Origin: Kutzneria chonburiensis
GTDB lineage: Bacteria; Actinomycetota; Actinomycetes; Mycobacteriales; Pseudonocardiaceae
Assembly: GCF_028622115.1 (NCBI RefSeq)
Contig: NZ_CP097263.1
Coordinates: forward strand, 6,200,001 to 6,264,000
Direction: 5' to 3'
DNA: 64,000 nucleotides
Shown: positions 25,927-35,485 of the stretch, in pieces
Numbering within the stretch: the stretch's first letter is position 1
Layout: every line of letters starts with the position of its first letter
Position numbers and translations under genes: made by a program
The notes under the pieces: generated by a model
The model's database searches: none
What the model saw: the letters and a program-made list of their open reading frames with translations, nothing else
Told to the model about the DNA's origin: nothing

Positions 25927-26778
25927 ATGCGCTATGTTGCCCGGGTGCATTTCTGCTATATCGACGAGTCCGGCGGCTCAGAATCACCCGATCGGGGAAT
26001 TAACTCGACTCCGGTGATGGTGATTCTGGGGCTTATCGTCGAGGCCGGCGCCGTTCCCGGCCTCACCCGTGATTTCCTGGCCCTCAAGCGGCGGTACTTC
26101 CCGCGCCGCTTCAACACCGGCCTCGCCCTGGACGAGGTGCTGCACGAGCTCAAGGGCAACGAGGTGCTGCAGATGGTCCGCAGCGACTCCCGCAACCGGC
26201 GCCGCCAGGCCTCGCTGATCCAACAGGCCCTGATCGAACTGGTCAACCGGCACGGCGGCAAGGTCGTCGGGCGAATCTGGGTCAAGCGCCCCGGCAAGGG
26301 GCTCAAGCCGGACGCCACCTACTGCTACGCCGCGCAGGACATCGCGAAGCATTTCTCCCAGTATCTGATCGAGCGGAGCTCGACCGGGCTGCTCATCGCC
26401 GACGGCCGGGACCCGGAGGCCAACTCGCGGGTCGCGCACTCGATATTCACGCAGAAGTACCGGGTCGCCGGCGACCCGTATCCGCCCGTGTTGGAAGTGC
26501 CGCTGTTCTCCGACAGCCGAAACCATGTCGGTATCCAGATCGCCGACCTGCTGGCCTCCACTCTCGTGTTCCCGATGGCCGCCGTCGCGTACGGCACGAA
26601 ATGCGTTTCCGTTCACTCCTCCGGGCGATACCACCGGGTGCGGGACGACCATGGCGAGGCGCTGCGGGAATTGCAGTTCCGCTACCTCGACGAGACCGGC
26701 CGCTGGCGCGGCGGACTGGTCGTGAGTGACATCGGGTGCAAGCGAACCGGGTCGCTGCTGTTCAGCGCGGCCCCCTGA
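25927..26778 (+). CDS. DUF3800 protein (RNase H-like fold, putative nuclease)
   Basis: 283 residues. The N-terminal CYIDESGGS with the acidic pair, the central LLIADGRD and the late SRNHVGIQIADLLAST with an Asp are the DUF3800 signature and would form an RNase H-like acidic site; activity on RNA or DNA is unproven. ATG 25927 abuts the terminator and has no ribosome-binding site; GTG 25945 (VHFCYIDESG) puts the motif at the usual distance from the N-terminus and is a good alternative. DUF3800 genes are often found in mobile or defence-like settings. No mobile element is visible here. Base composition is similar to the neighbours. Confidence 0.85.
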   Translation: MRYVARVHFCYIDESGGSESPDRGINSTPVMVILGLIVEAGAVPGLTRDFLALKRRYFPRRFNTGLALDEVLHELKGNEVLQMVRSDSRNRRRQASLIQQALIELVNRHGGKVVGRIWVKRPGKGLKPDATYCYAAQDIAKHFSQYLIERSSTGLLIADGRDPEANSRVAHSIFTQKYRVAGDPYPPVLEVPLFSDSRNHVGIQIADLLASTLVFPMAAVAYGTKCVSVHSSGRYHRVRDDHGEALRELQFRYLDETGRWRGGLVVSDIGCKRTGSLLFSAAP

Positions 26779-26793
26779 GTGGTCCAGACCTTG
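26778..26793. promoter_or_regulatory. DasR-like operator before the hexosaminidase gene
   Basis: AGTGGTCCAGACCTTG contains the core TGGTC-AGACC of the dre element (consensus ACTGGTCTAGACCAGT); 11 of 16 positions agree, 10 of the 11 core positions. It overlaps a TTGACA -35 hexamer (26791-26796). DasR is the GntR repressor of amino-sugar and chitin use in streptomycetes and relatives. Confidence 0.6.
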
Positions 26794-26819
26794 ACAGCCG
26801 CACGGGGGCTGTATCCAAT
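26791..26819 (+). promoter_or_regulatory. Promoter of the hexosaminidase gene
   Basis: TTGACA at 26791-26796, 17 bases, then TCCAAT (or TATCCA two bases earlier). It starts 13 bases after the DUF3800 stop and 72 bases before the GH20 ATG, so the hexosaminidase has its own promoter, touching the DasR-like site. Confidence 0.5.
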
Positions 26820-26867
26820 GGGTTTCCGCCGCCACGCCCAGGTTCCCGCGCGGGAGGACATCCAGAC

Positions 26868-28442
26868 ATGTCAACGATCCCCCGGCAGCTGGTCCTCGCG
26901 GCCGCCGCCATCACGTTGCTCGGGACGGCGGGTGCCGCGCAGGCGGCACCGGTGAAACCGAAGGCGGTGCCGTACGCCAGCGTGGTGCCGGCCCCGGCCA
27001 CCGTGGCCCAGGCCAGCTCGGTCTTCACGCTGGGCAGCGGGGCCAGGATCGCCGCCAGTGGCCAGGCCGCACCGGTCGGCGACTACCTGGCCGGCGCGCT
27101 GCGCCCGGCGACCGGCTTCGCCTTACCGGTGGACAAGGCGTTCGTCGCGCACGCGTTCGACCCGATCCAGCTGCTCGTCGCGCCCGACCCGTCCCTCGGC
27201 GACGAGGGCTACCAGCTGACGGTCAACACGAACTCGGTGGTGCTGACCGCGAACAAGCCGGCCGGCCTGTTCGAGGGCGTGCAGACGCTGCGCCAGCTGC
27301 TGCCGGCCAGCATCGACGCCAGCACCAAGCAGGCCGGCCCGTGGACGATCCAGGGCGGCCGGATCACCGACCACCCGCGCTTCGGCTACCGCGGCGCGAT
27401 GCTGGACGTGTCCCGCCACTTCTTCGGCGTGGACACGGTCAAGAGCTACATCGACGAGATCGCCCGGTACAAGGTCAACACGCTGCACCTGCACCTGAGC
27501 GACGACCAGGGCTGGCGCATCCAGATCAACAGCTGGCCGCGGCTGGCCACCTATGGCGGCAGCACCCAGGTCGGCGGCGGCGCCGGCGGCTACTACACGC
27601 AGGCCCAGTACAAGGACATCGTGGCCTACGCGGCCAGCCGGTTCATCACGATCATCCCCGAGATCGACATGCCCGGGCACACCAACGCCGCACTGGCCTC
27701 CTACGCCGAGCTGAACTGCAACGGCGTGGCCCCGCCGCTCTACACCGGCACCGACGTCGGCTTCAGCACGCTGTGCGTGAACAAAGACATCACCTACAAG
27801 TTCCTCGACGACGTGATCGGCGAGCTGGCGGCGATCACCCCCGGCCCGTACATCCACATCGGCGGCGACGAGTCGCAGTCCACCACCGACGCCGACTACA
27901 AGGCGTTCATCCCCAAGGTCCAGGCGATCGTGGCCAAGCACGGCAAGATCGCCATCGGCTGGCACGACATCAGCAAGGCCGATCTGCTGCCGTCGACCAT
28001 CGGGCAGTACTGGGACACCACGCCGACCAACGCCGCCGTGCAGGCCGCGGCCAAGAAGGGCACGCATTTCGTGCTGTCCCCGGCCAACCTGGCCTACCTG
28101 GACATGAAGTACACCGCCAGCACGCCGCTGGGCCAGGACTGGGCCGGCCTGATCGAGGCCAAGGACGCCTACAGCTGGGACCCGGGCAAGTACCTGACCG
28201 GGGTCAGCGCGGCCAACGTCAACGGCGTCGAGGGTCCACTGTGGACGGAGACCATCACCAAGCTGGCCGACATCCAGTACATGGCCTTCCCACGGCTGGC
28301 CGAGCTGGCCGAGCTGGGCTGGTCGCAGGCGGCGACGCACAACTGGACCACGTTCAAGACGCGGCTGGCCGCGCAGGGGCCGCGGTGGAAGGCGCAGGGC
28401 GTGAACTTCTACGCCTCGCCGCAGGTGCCGTGGGCTAAGTAG
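26868..28442 (+). CDS. Secreted beta-N-acetylhexosaminidase, GH20
   Basis: 524 residues. Signal peptide (LVLAAAAITLLGTAGAAQAA), a GH20b N-terminal domain up to about residue 160, then the GH20 barrel beginning FGYRGAMLDVSRHFFGVDTVK. The catalytic Asp-Glu pair is in HIGGDES near residue 333; HLHLSDDQGWR and PEIDMPGHTNAAL are family motifs. It removes terminal GlcNAc or GalNAc from chitobiose or glycans outside the cell. GGGAGGA lies 9 bases before ATG 26868. The DasR-like operator supports a role in GlcNAc uptake metabolism. Ends in an 8-bp overlap with a convergent gene. Confidence 0.95.
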   Translation: MSTIPRQLVLAAAAITLLGTAGAAQAAPVKPKAVPYASVVPAPATVAQASSVFTLGSGARIAASGQAAPVGDYLAGALRPATGFALPVDKAFVAHAFDPIQLLVAPDPSLGDEGYQLTVNTNSVVLTANKPAGLFEGVQTLRQLLPASIDASTKQAGPWTIQGGRITDHPRFGYRGAMLDVSRHFFGVDTVKSYIDEIARYKVNTLHLHLSDDQGWRIQINSWPRLATYGGSTQVGGGAGGYYTQAQYKDIVAYAASRFITIIPEIDMPGHTNAALASYAELNCNGVAPPLYTGTDVGFSTLCVNKDITYKFLDDVIGELAAITPGPYIHIGGDESQSTTDADYKAFIPKVQAIVAKHGKIAIGWHDISKADLLPSTIGQYWDTTPTNAAVQAAAKKGTHFVLSPANLAYLDMKYTASTPLGQDWAGLIEAKDAYSWDPGKYLTGVSAANVNGVEGPLWTETITKLADIQYMAFPRLAELAELGWSQAATHNWTTFKTRLAAQGPRWKAQGVNFYASPQVPWAK

Positions 28443-29184
28443 TCCTGACGTACTCGTGGAAGCGGCCGACTGGGGTGAACCCCAGTCGGCCGTACCAGTG
28501 TTGGGGCCAGTCGACGCCGTCGGCGAACAGGAACACCGTCTCGCAGTCCCGGGCCCGGCGCAGCGCCTCGTGCATGATCGCCGTCGAGTAGCCGCGGCCT
28601 TGGTACCCGGGCGGCGTCAGCACGTACTCGATCTGCGCGATCCCTTGGTGCAGATACAGATCCGCCCAGGCGACCGGTTGACCGTCGGCCAGCACCCCGA
28701 GGAAGTGCACCTCGTCCGCACCCCGCTGCCGCGCCGCGATGCGGGTGGCCAGCTGCTCCACCTCGTCCTCCGGCAGCTCCGGCTCCTCGGCCCGCCAGTT
28801 CCGCCGCAGCGCCTCGATCATCACCGGCAGTTTCAGCGACTCCACCCGTACCGCCGGCTCCGGCGGCACCTTGGCCCCGAACCTCATCGGCACCAGCTCG
28901 TGCGCCTGATACCCCGCCGCCTCCGCCGCCGGCCCGAACTCCCGCCCCGGTTCGTCGTCGAGGAACACGATCACGCGGTAGTCCAGGTCCGCCATCACCT
29001 CGTCCACCGCCGCCAGCAGCTCCCCCGCCTCGACCGGCTCCCGCACCAGCACCCGGTTGTTGTTGTACGAGGCCGGAAAGTCCCGATGTCGGACCGCCAC
29101 CCCGCCCGGCACCTCGATCACGTCCGTGGCCTGTCGGCAGGAAAACCCGACCAGGAAGTCGACGATGTCGTCGGGGGTGCTCAT
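28435..29184 (-). CDS. GNAT acetyltransferase
   Basis: 249 residues from ATG 29184. The C-terminal half is a GNAT domain (IAQIEYVLTPPGYQGRGYSTAIMHEALRRAR with the acetyl-CoA loop, and WYGRLGFTPVG). The N-terminal ~110 residues form a second, degenerate GNAT-like or lid domain (VIVFLDDEPGREFGPAAEAAGY). Substrate not predictable. No operon partner: the next gene upstream is the toxin-antitoxin pair about 65 bp away on the same strand. Confidence 0.8.
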   Translation of the reverse strand: MSTPDDIVDFLVGFSCRQATDVIEVPGGVAVRHRDFPASYNNNRVLVREPVEAGELLAAVDEVMADLDYRVIVFLDDEPGREFGPAAEAAGYQAHELVPMRFGAKVPPEPAVRVESLKLPVMIEALRRNWRAEEPELPEDEVEQLATRIAARQRGADEVHFLGVLADGQPVAWADLYLHQGIAQIEYVLTPPGYQGRGYSTAIMHEALRRARDCETVFLFADGVDWPQHWYGRLGFTPVGRFHEYVRTT

Positions 29185-29248
29185 CCGGCCACGGTAGCGC
29201 CGCCCGCCCCGAAGCCCGCTGCCATTTCGCCGACCCCGCGCGTTCGGG

Positions 29249-29506
29249 CTACAGCCGGACCCAGTTGACAATGAGCACGTCGACCCGACGCTGGTCGGCC
29301 AGCAACAGGTAGGTGATCAGGCCGGGACCGCCGCCGAACACCAGCTGATAGAGACCGCCGTCGGGATTACCGGCGTGCAGCGGCTCACCACGCTCCGGCA
29401 CGAGCGCGAGCACGTCGAACGCCTCGGACAGCGCGCCGTGTGCGGCCGACGGCAGAGCGCGGATCTGCGCACGCGCGAGCGGATCGATGTCGAGCTGGTA
29501 GGACAC
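29249..29506 (-). CDS. RelE/ParE-like toxin
   Basis: 85 residues, GTG start. Plan of a RelE/ParE fold: helices at the start (PLARAQIRALPSAAHGALSEAFDVLAL), then beta strands YQLVFGGGPGLITYLLLADQRRVDVLIVNW. RelE members cleave mRNA in the ribosome; ParE members poison gyrase. Typical catalytic residues are not obvious, so activity is uncertain. It begins 12 bases after the partner's stop codon. Confidence 0.6.
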   Translation of the reverse strand: MSYQLDIDPLARAQIRALPSAAHGALSEAFDVLALVPERGEPLHAGNPDGGLYQLVFGGGPGLITYLLLADQRRVDVLIVNWVRL

Positions 29507-29518
29507 GAAGAGCGACCG

Positions 29519-29902
29519 TCAGATGCCCAGCTCGGCCTTGAGCTCCTGCCAGGAAACACTGCCGTCGCGAGGCGTACCCGTGCGACGCACCTCGGCGGTG
29601 GCGTCCGCCATCTCGCGCAGGGCATTGGCGTCGGTCTCGGTCTGCCATGCCACCCGCCGCCAGACCCGCAACACCTGGTGCAACTGGTCCAGGCTGAGCG
29701 TCTGCCGGGCGGCGGTGAGCGCCGCGTCGTAGGCGGCGTCGAACTCGGCCACCTGCTCGGACAGCAACGCCGCCCGGATCGAGGCCGGCGAGCCGAACCT
29801 GGCCGCGGCTTCCTCGTCGCCGGCCCACTCCGTGTGCCCCTGGGCCATCGACTCGGCGGACTGATGCGGATCCGAGTTCGAGTAGTGCGCCGGCGAGGCC
29901 AT
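29519..29902 (-). CDS. Putative antitoxin, DUF6247-like
   Basis: 127 residues from ATG 29902. The central FDAAYDAALTAARQTLSLDQLHQVLRVWRRVAWQ followed by DANALREMAD resembles DUF6247 proteins, which in actinomycetes sit next to RelE-like toxins. A disordered, acidic N-terminus (about 40 residues) and a C-terminus SWQELKAELGI could wrap the toxin. Antitoxin-first order and 12-base spacing fit a type II module. DNA-binding domain is not obvious. Confidence 0.55.
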   Translation of the reverse strand: MASPAHYSNSDPHQSAESMAQGHTEWAGDEEAAARFGSPASIRAALLSEQVAEFDAAYDAALTAARQTLSLDQLHQVLRVWRRVAWQTETDANALREMADATAEVRRTGTPRDGSVSWQELKAELGI

Positions 29903-30088
29903 ACAGCCACGATAACGCTGACGTGCAGCAACCGGTAGCGACCCGCAAGGACCGGTAGTGATCGGTACCGGTCCGAGGGAGACCCAACTCACATTCCAGG
30001 CGGTATGTGATACATGCAGGCTGGATTGATTGTTACTTGGGGCACCGCTACCGTCGAGGTGATGCCCGAGCCAGGAGGCGCCACAGCC

Positions 30089-31303
30089 ATGAGCACCGAA
30101 GCTTTTGTGTTCGACGCGGTCCGGACCCCGCGGGGGAAGGGCAAGCAGACCGGGTCGCTGCACGAGGTCAAGCCCGTATCCCTGCTCGTCGGCCTGATCG
30201 ACGAGCTGCGCACCCGCAACCCGAACCTCGATCCGGCCCGCATCGACGACGTGGTGCTGGGCTGCGTGACCCCGGTCGGCGACCAGGGCGCCGACATCGC
30301 CAAGACGGCCGCACTGGCCGCGGGCCTGCCGAACACGGTGGCCGGCGTGCAGCTGAACCGGTTCTGCGCCTCGGGCCTGGAGGCGGTGAACATCGCGGCG
30401 CAGAAGGTGCGCTCGGGCTGGGACGACCTGATCCTGGCCGGCGGCGTCGAGTCGATGTCCCGGGTCCCGATGGGCTCGGACGGCGGCGCCTGGGCGATGG
30501 ACCCGGAGACGGCCTACGACACGAGCTTCGTGCCGCAGGGCATCGGCGCGGACCTGATCGCCTCGATCGAAGGCTTCTCCCGCGAGGACGTGGACGCCTA
30601 CGCGGTGGAGTCGCAGGCCCGCGCGGCCAAGGCGCAGAGCAACGGCTTCTTCGACCGCTCGGTGGTCCCGGTCCGCGACCGCAACGGCCTCGCGGTGCTG
30701 GAGCGTGACGAGTTCATCCGCCCGCAGACCACGCTGGAGGGCCTCGGCGAGCTGAAGCCGTCCTTCGCGATGATCGGCGAGATGGGCGGCTTCGACTCGG
30801 TGGCGCTGCAGAAGTACCACTGGGTCGAGCGCATCAACCACGTGCACACGGCCGGCAACTCGTCGGGCATCGTGGACGGCGCCGCGCTGGTGGCGATCGG
30901 CAGCGAGCAGATCGGCAAGGAGTTCGGCCTGACGCCGCGGGCCCGCATCGTGGCGACGGCGGTCAGCGGCGCGGACCCGACGATCATGCTGACCGGCCCG
31001 GCCCCGGCCTGCCGCAAGGCGCTGGCCAAGGCCGGCCTGACGGTGGACGACATCGACCTGGTCGAGATGAACGAGGCGTTCGCCGCGGTCGTGCTGCGCT
31101 TCATGCGCGACATGGACATCCCGTGGGACAAGGTCAACGTCAACGGCGGCGCGATCGCGCTGGGCCACCCGCTGGGCGCCACCGGCGCGATGATCCTCGG
31201 CACCATCGTGGACGAGCTGGAGCGTCGCGAGCTGCGGTACGGAATGGTCACCCTGTGCATCGGCGGCGGCATGGGCCTCGCCACCATCGTCGAGCGCGTC
31301 TGA
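30089..31303 (+). CDS. fadA: Acetyl-CoA acyltransferase (thiolase)
   Basis: 404 residues. Catalytic Cys in [12 protein letters not shown] near residue 92, His-containing [26 protein letters not shown] and the second Cys in LCIGGGMG. Cleaves 3-ketoacyl-CoA to acetyl-CoA in beta-oxidation. ATG 30089 has CAGGAGG about 10 bases upstream; the longer reading frame to 30014 has no such site. The gene is 11 bp before fadB, so the two encode the trifunctional beta-oxidation complex subunits. Confidence 0.93.
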   Translation: MSTEAFVFDAVRTPRGKGKQTGSLHEVKPVSLLVGLIDELRTRNPNLDPARIDDVVLGCVTPVGDQGADIAKTAALAAGLPNTVAGVQLNRFCASGLEAVNIAAQKVRSGWDDLILAGGVESMSRVPMGSDGGAWAMDPETAYDTSFVPQGIGADLIASIEGFSREDVDAYAVESQARAAKAQSNGFFDRSVVPVRDRNGLAVLERDEFIRPQTTLEGLGELKPSFAMIGEMGGFDSVALQKYHWVERINHVHTAGNSSGIVDGAALVAIGSEQIGKEFGLTPRARIVATAVSGADPTIMLTGPAPACRKALAKAGLTVDDIDLVEMNEAFAAVVLRFMRDMDIPWDKVNVNGGAIALGHPLGATGAMILGTIVDELERRELRYGMVTLCIGGGMGLATIVERV

Positions 31304-31314
31304 GGGACGAGGTC

Positions 31315-33489
31315 ATGAGCGAGTACTTCCAGTGGGACTCCGACTCCGACGGCATCGTCACGCTGACGATGGACGCGCCGGGCCAGTCCGCCAACACGAT
31401 GAACCCGGTGTTCACCGCGGCGGTGACCGAGGTCGTGGAGCGGCTGCGCCGCGAGCGTGACGACATCACGGGCGTGGTGCTGACCTCGGCCAAGAAGACC
31501 TTCTTCGCCGGTGGCGACCTCAACGACCTGCGCCGCGTGACGCCGGCCGACGGCGAGACCTTCATGGCCACGCTGACCAGCACGAAGGCGGCGCTGCGCG
31601 GCCTGGAGACGCTGGGCCGACCGGTCGTGGCGGCGCTGAACGGCTCGGCGCTGGGCGGCGGCCTGGAGATCGCGCTGTCCTGTCACCACCGGGTCGCGCT
31701 GGACAACCCCAAGTCCCGCTTCGGTTTTCCCGAGGTGACGCTGGGCCTGCTGCCCGGCGCCGGCGGCGTGGTCCGCACGGTGCGCATGCTCGGCATCGCC
31801 GACGCCCTGCTGAAGCTGCTGTTGCAGGGCCAGCAGCTGGCCCCGGCCGCGGCCAGGGACACCGGCATCGTCGACGAGGTCGTGGCGACGCCGGAGGAGA
31901 TGATCGGCCGGGCCAAGCAGTGGATCAAGGACAACCCGGCGGCCGTGCAGCCCTGGGACGTCAAGGGCTACAAGATCCCCGGCGGCACGCCGTCGGTGCC
32001 CAAGTTCGCGGCCAACCTGCCGGCCTTCCCGGCCAACCTGCGCAAGCAGCTCAAGGGCGCGCCGATGCCGGCGCCCAAGGCGATCCTGTCGGCCGCGGTC
32101 GAGGGCAGCCAGGTCGACTTCGAGTCGGCGCTGCGCATCGAGTCCCGCTACATGCTCCAGCTGTCGGCCGGCCAGGTCTCGAAGAACATGATCAAGGCGT
32201 TCTTCTTCGACCTGCAGACGATCAACAAGGGCGGCAGCCGTCCGCAGGGCGTTCCGCAGTACACGACCAAGAAGGTCGCCGTGCTCGGCGCCGGCATGAT
32301 GGGCGCGGGCATCGCCTACTCGGCCGCCCGCGCCGGCATGCAGGTCGTGCTCAAGGACGTCTCGATCGAGGCAGCCGAGAAGGGCAAGAACTACTCGGTC
32401 GGCCTGCTGGACAAGGCGCTCAGCCGCGGCAAGACGACGCCGGAGAAGCGGGACGAGATCCTGGCCCGCATCACCCCCACCGCCGACCCGGCCGACCTGG
32501 CCGGCTGCGACCTGGTGATCGAGGCCGTCTTCGAGAACACCGAGCTCAAGCACCAGGTGTTCGCCGAGATCGAGAACGTGGTCGAGCCGGACGCGCTGCT
32601 GTGCTCCAACACCTCGACGCTGCCGATCACCGGCCTGGCCGAGGGCGTCAAGCGCCAGGCCGACTTCGTCGGCCTGCACTTCTTCTCGCCGGTGGACAAG
32701 ATGCCGCTGGTGGAGATCATCCGCGGCGCCAACACCGGCGACGAGGCGCTGGCCAAGGCGTTCGACGTGGTGCTCCAGCTGAAGAAGACGCCGATCGTGG
32801 TCAACGACAGCCGCGGCTTCTTCACCAGCCGGGTCATCGGCACGTTCATCAACGAGGGCGTGGCCATGCTGGGCGAGGGCCTGCCGGCCCCGTCCATCGA
32901 GCAGGCCAGCACCCAGGCCGGCTACCCGGCCCCGGTGCTGTCGCTGATGGACGAGCTCACGCTGACCCTGCCGCGCAAGATCCGCGACGAGTCCCGCAAG
33001 GCGATCGAGGCGGCCGGCGGCACCTGGGTCTCACACCCGGCCGAGCAGGTCATCGACCGCATGGTGGTCGACTTCGACCGCGGCGGCCGCGCCTACGGCA
33101 AGGGCTTCTACGACTACGCCGACGGCAAGCGCGCCGGCCTCTGGCCGGGCCTGGTCGAGCACTTCGGCAAGCCGGGCATCATCCGCGAGGGCGACGAGAT
33201 TCCCTTCAAGGACATGCAGGAGCGCATGCTGTTCGCCGAAGCCATCGAGACGGTGAAGTGCGTGGAGGAAGGCGTGATCACCGCCGTCGCCGACGCCAAC
33301 ATCGGCTCCATCTTCGGCATCGGCTTCCCGGCCTGGACCGGCGGCGTGCTCCAGTACATCAACGGCTACGAGGGTGGCCTCAACGGCTTCATCGCCCGGG
33401 CCGAGGAGCTGGCCCAGCGCTACGGCGACCGCTTCGCCCCGCCGGAGCTGCTGCGCAAGAAGGCCGCCGCCGGCGAGACCTTCGAATAA
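31315..33489 (+). CDS. fadB: Enoyl-CoA hydratase / 3-hydroxyacyl-CoA dehydrogenase
   Basis: 724 residues. Residues 1-190: crotonase fold (FAGGDLNDL oxyanion loop, [19 protein letters not shown]). From about residue 320: NAD-binding [25 protein letters not shown], then [12 protein letters not shown] and the dehydrogenase signature [16 protein letters not shown]-terminal helical domains complete it. Carries out the second and third steps of beta-oxidation. Operon with fadA; terminator 21 bases after the stop. Fatty acids could come from the Mce importer (inference). Confidence 0.95.
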   Translation: MSEYFQWDSDSDGIVTLTMDAPGQSANTMNPVFTAAVTEVVERLRRERDDITGVVLTSAKKTFFAGGDLNDLRRVTPADGETFMATLTSTKAALRGLETLGRPVVAALNGSALGGGLEIALSCHHRVALDNPKSRFGFPEVTLGLLPGAGGVVRTVRMLGIADALLKLLLQGQQLAPAAARDTGIVDEVVATPEEMIGRAKQWIKDNPAAVQPWDVKGYKIPGGTPSVPKFAANLPAFPANLRKQLKGAPMPAPKAILSAAVEGSQVDFESALRIESRYMLQLSAGQVSKNMIKAFFFDLQTINKGGSRPQGVPQYTTKKVAVLGAGMMGAGIAYSAARAGMQVVLKDVSIEAAEKGKNYSVGLLDKALSRGKTTPEKRDEILARITPTADPADLAGCDLVIEAVFENTELKHQVFAEIENVVEPDALLCSNTSTLPITGLAEGVKRQADFVGLHFFSPVDKMPLVEIIRGANTGDEALAKAFDVVLQLKKTPIVVNDSRGFFTSRVIGTFINEGVAMLGEGLPAPSIEQASTQAGYPAPVLSLMDELTLTLPRKIRDESRKAIEAAGGTWVSHPAEQVIDRMVVDFDRGGRAYGKGFYDYADGKRAGLWPGLVEHFGKPGIIREGDEIPFKDMQERMLFAEAIETVKCVEEGVITAVADANIGSIFGIGFPAWTGGVLQYINGYEGGLNGFIARAEELAQRYGDRFAPPELLRKKAAAGETFE

Positions 33490-33510
33490 CTGTCCACGTT
33501 GCACACTTGT

Positions 33511-33549
33511 GCGGTTCAGACTTGGCCCCGCTGGCCAAGTCTGAACCGC
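33511..33549 (+). terminator. Terminator after fadB
   Basis: Perfect 17-bp stem (33511-33527 with 33533-33549) and a 5-base loop, 21 bases after the fadB stop; no U-run. Confidence 0.75.
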
Positions 33550-33660
33550 CGGTGAAGGGTTGGCGACAAGCTGGTCTGCCGGTAGCCTGCTCGTCGCCGG
33601 GGGTTCAACGGCACTCCCGACACTGCACTGCACCACGACGCGGTGAAGGGCAGGACCAGA

Positions 33661-35394
33661 ATGCGACTGGGGATTCTCGTAGGCTGCTTGGCGATCACGC
33701 TGGCCGGTGCGCCGGCGTTCGCGGCCACCAGCAGCGGCAACCTGATCGTCGGCGGCGACGCCGAGGCGGGCTACTGCACGAACGACTGGCACGCGGCCAC
33801 GACCGTGCCCGGCTGGACGGTCACGGCCGGCAGCCCGGACGTGATCTGCTACTCGGCCGGCAGCTTCGGCCATCCGGCCAATCCCTTGCCGGGAAAGGCT
33901 TTTCTCGCCCCCGGCGATCAGGGTGACGGCACGATCTCGCAGACCGTCGACGTTTCCTCGGCGGCAGCGGCGATCGACGGCGGCGGTGTCACGTACGACC
34001 TGTCCGGCTGGCTCGGCGGCTGGACCACTTATGCCGGCTATGCCGGCGTTTCCGCGCAGTTCCTCGACGGCTCGGCGCACCAGCTCGGGACGACCGCGCA
34101 GCTGCCGACCGTCAGCGAGTCCGATCGCGGTGGCACAACGGAGTTCCTGGCCCGCGACGTCACCGGCGCGGTGCCCGCCGGCACGCGTTCGGTGCTCGTC
34201 CAGGTGCGATTCGTCAACAGCAGCGGGGAATCCGGCTACGCGGACAACCTGTCGCTGACGCTGTCCACGCCGGTGCGCCAGCCGGTGCTGACCCCGCCGC
34301 CGTCGCAGGTCCCCGGCTACGACCACGTCTTCACAGTGATGATGGAGAACACCAACTACTCCGCCATCATGAACGACACCACTGACACGCCGTACCTGCA
34401 CAGCCTGATGGCGCAGGGCACGTTGATGGCCAACTACCACGCCGTCTACCACCCCAGCGACGAGAACTATCTCGCTATCGCCGGCGGCGACACCTACGCC
34501 ACCGGGGCGACGTACTTCCCGAACATCAACGACCCCAACGCGCATCTCGGTGACAAGCTCGAGGCCGCCGGCAAGTCGTGGAAGGCGTACGAGCAGGGCA
34601 TGGGCACGCCCTGCAACACCACCACGCAGTACGACAAGTACTACGAGCCGGACGACGCCCCGTTCATCAACTACACCAACGTGAGCGGGAATTCCGCGCG
34701 GTGCCAGGCCCATCTGTTCGACACCAACCAGCTCACGACCGACCTCGCCAGCGCGTCGACCACGCCGGCGTTCTCGTGGTTGGCCGCCGACGACTACTAC
34801 GACGGTGAGGCGTCCGGCAACGGCAGCGCCGCCAGCCTGAAGGTCCAGGACGGCTGGCTGAAGCAGACCCTCGACCCGATCGTGCACTCGCCGGCGTGGA
34901 CCACGCAGCGCTCGCTGCTGATCGTCACCTGGGACGAGAACGCCTCCGGCGTCGGCAACCAGGTCGCCACGATCGTCGTCGGCTCGCAGGGCACGGTCCC
35001 GGCCGGGCGGGTCAGCACCAGTCGCTACGACCACTACGGCACCGGCCGGACGATCGAGGCCGCGCTCGGGCTGCCGGCGATCACCGCCAACGACCGCTAC
35101 GCCACGCCGCTCGACGACGCCTTCACCACGACCACCGCCGGCAGCACGCTGACCGGCGGCCCGAGCACGTTTCAGTACTCAACGCCGGCCGCGACCGTTA
35201 GCGACAAGAACTGGATCGGCATCTACCCGGTCGGCGTGCAGCCCGGTTCGCAGCCGTCCACGACCTGGCAGTACGCGCCCGGGGCCGGCGGCAGTCTCAC
35301 GTTCTCGCTGTCGGCGGGCACCTATGCCGCCTGGTACCTCTACAACGACGGCTACACCGCACTGGCCGGCCCGGTCACCTTCACCGTCAGCTGA
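33661..35394 (+). CDS. Secreted phosphoesterase (acid phosphatase/phospholipase C-like)
   Basis: 577 residues. Signal peptide ending PAFA; residues ~25-200 are a beta-sandwich of the carbohydrate-binding or lectin-like kind (GNLIVGGDAEAGY...); residues ~220-480 are the phosphoesterase domain of the PF04185 type (HVFTVMMENTNYS, PSDENYLAIAGG, IVTWDEN, RYDHYGTGRTIEAALGLP); the last ~80 residues are a second beta-sandwich (NWIGIYPVG...TWQY...YAAWYLYNDGYTALAGPVTFTVS) seen in other secreted phosphatases. Hydrolyses extracellular phosphoesters; exact substrate unknown. ATG 33661 follows GAAGGGCAGG. Confidence 0.85.
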   Translation: MRLGILVGCLAITLAGAPAFAATSSGNLIVGGDAEAGYCTNDWHAATTVPGWTVTAGSPDVICYSAGSFGHPANPLPGKAFLAPGDQGDGTISQTVDVSSAAAAIDGGGVTYDLSGWLGGWTTYAGYAGVSAQFLDGSAHQLGTTAQLPTVSESDRGGTTEFLARDVTGAVPAGTRSVLVQVRFVNSSGESGYADNLSLTLSTPVRQPVLTPPPSQVPGYDHVFTVMMENTNYSAIMNDTTDTPYLHSLMAQGTLMANYHAVYHPSDENYLAIAGGDTYATGATYFPNINDPNAHLGDKLEAAGKSWKAYEQGMGTPCNTTTQYDKYYEPDDAPFINYTNVSGNSARCQAHLFDTNQLTTDLASASTTPAFSWLAADDYYDGEASGNGSAASLKVQDGWLKQTLDPIVHSPAWTTQRSLLIVTWDENASGVGNQVATIVVGSQGTVPAGRVSTSRYDHYGTGRTIEAALGLPAITANDRYATPLDDAFTTTTAGSTLTGGPSTFQYSTPAATVSDKNWIGIYPVGVQPGSQPSTTWQYAPGAGGSLTFSLSAGTYAAWYLYNDGYTALAGPVTFTVS

Positions 35395-35471
35395 CGCCAA
35401 GCGGGACTCGCCCTGACGCCAAGCGGGACTCGCGGGGGTTGATGAACCCCCGCGAGTCCCGCTCAGCGTCA
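35391..35471 (+). terminator. Hairpin with duplicated left arm
   Basis: A perfect 19-bp stem (35422-35440 with 35445-35463, loop GATG), extended by TGACGC/GCGTCA outside. A 21-base direct repeat (35391-35411 and 35413-35433) provides a second, alternative left arm; the first copy includes the stop codon of the phosphoesterase gene. It lies between convergent genes. The arm sequence AGCGGGACTCGCGGGGGT recurs alone at 60096-60113. Confidence 0.75.
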
Positions 35472-35485
35472 TATCGAAATCCGGT

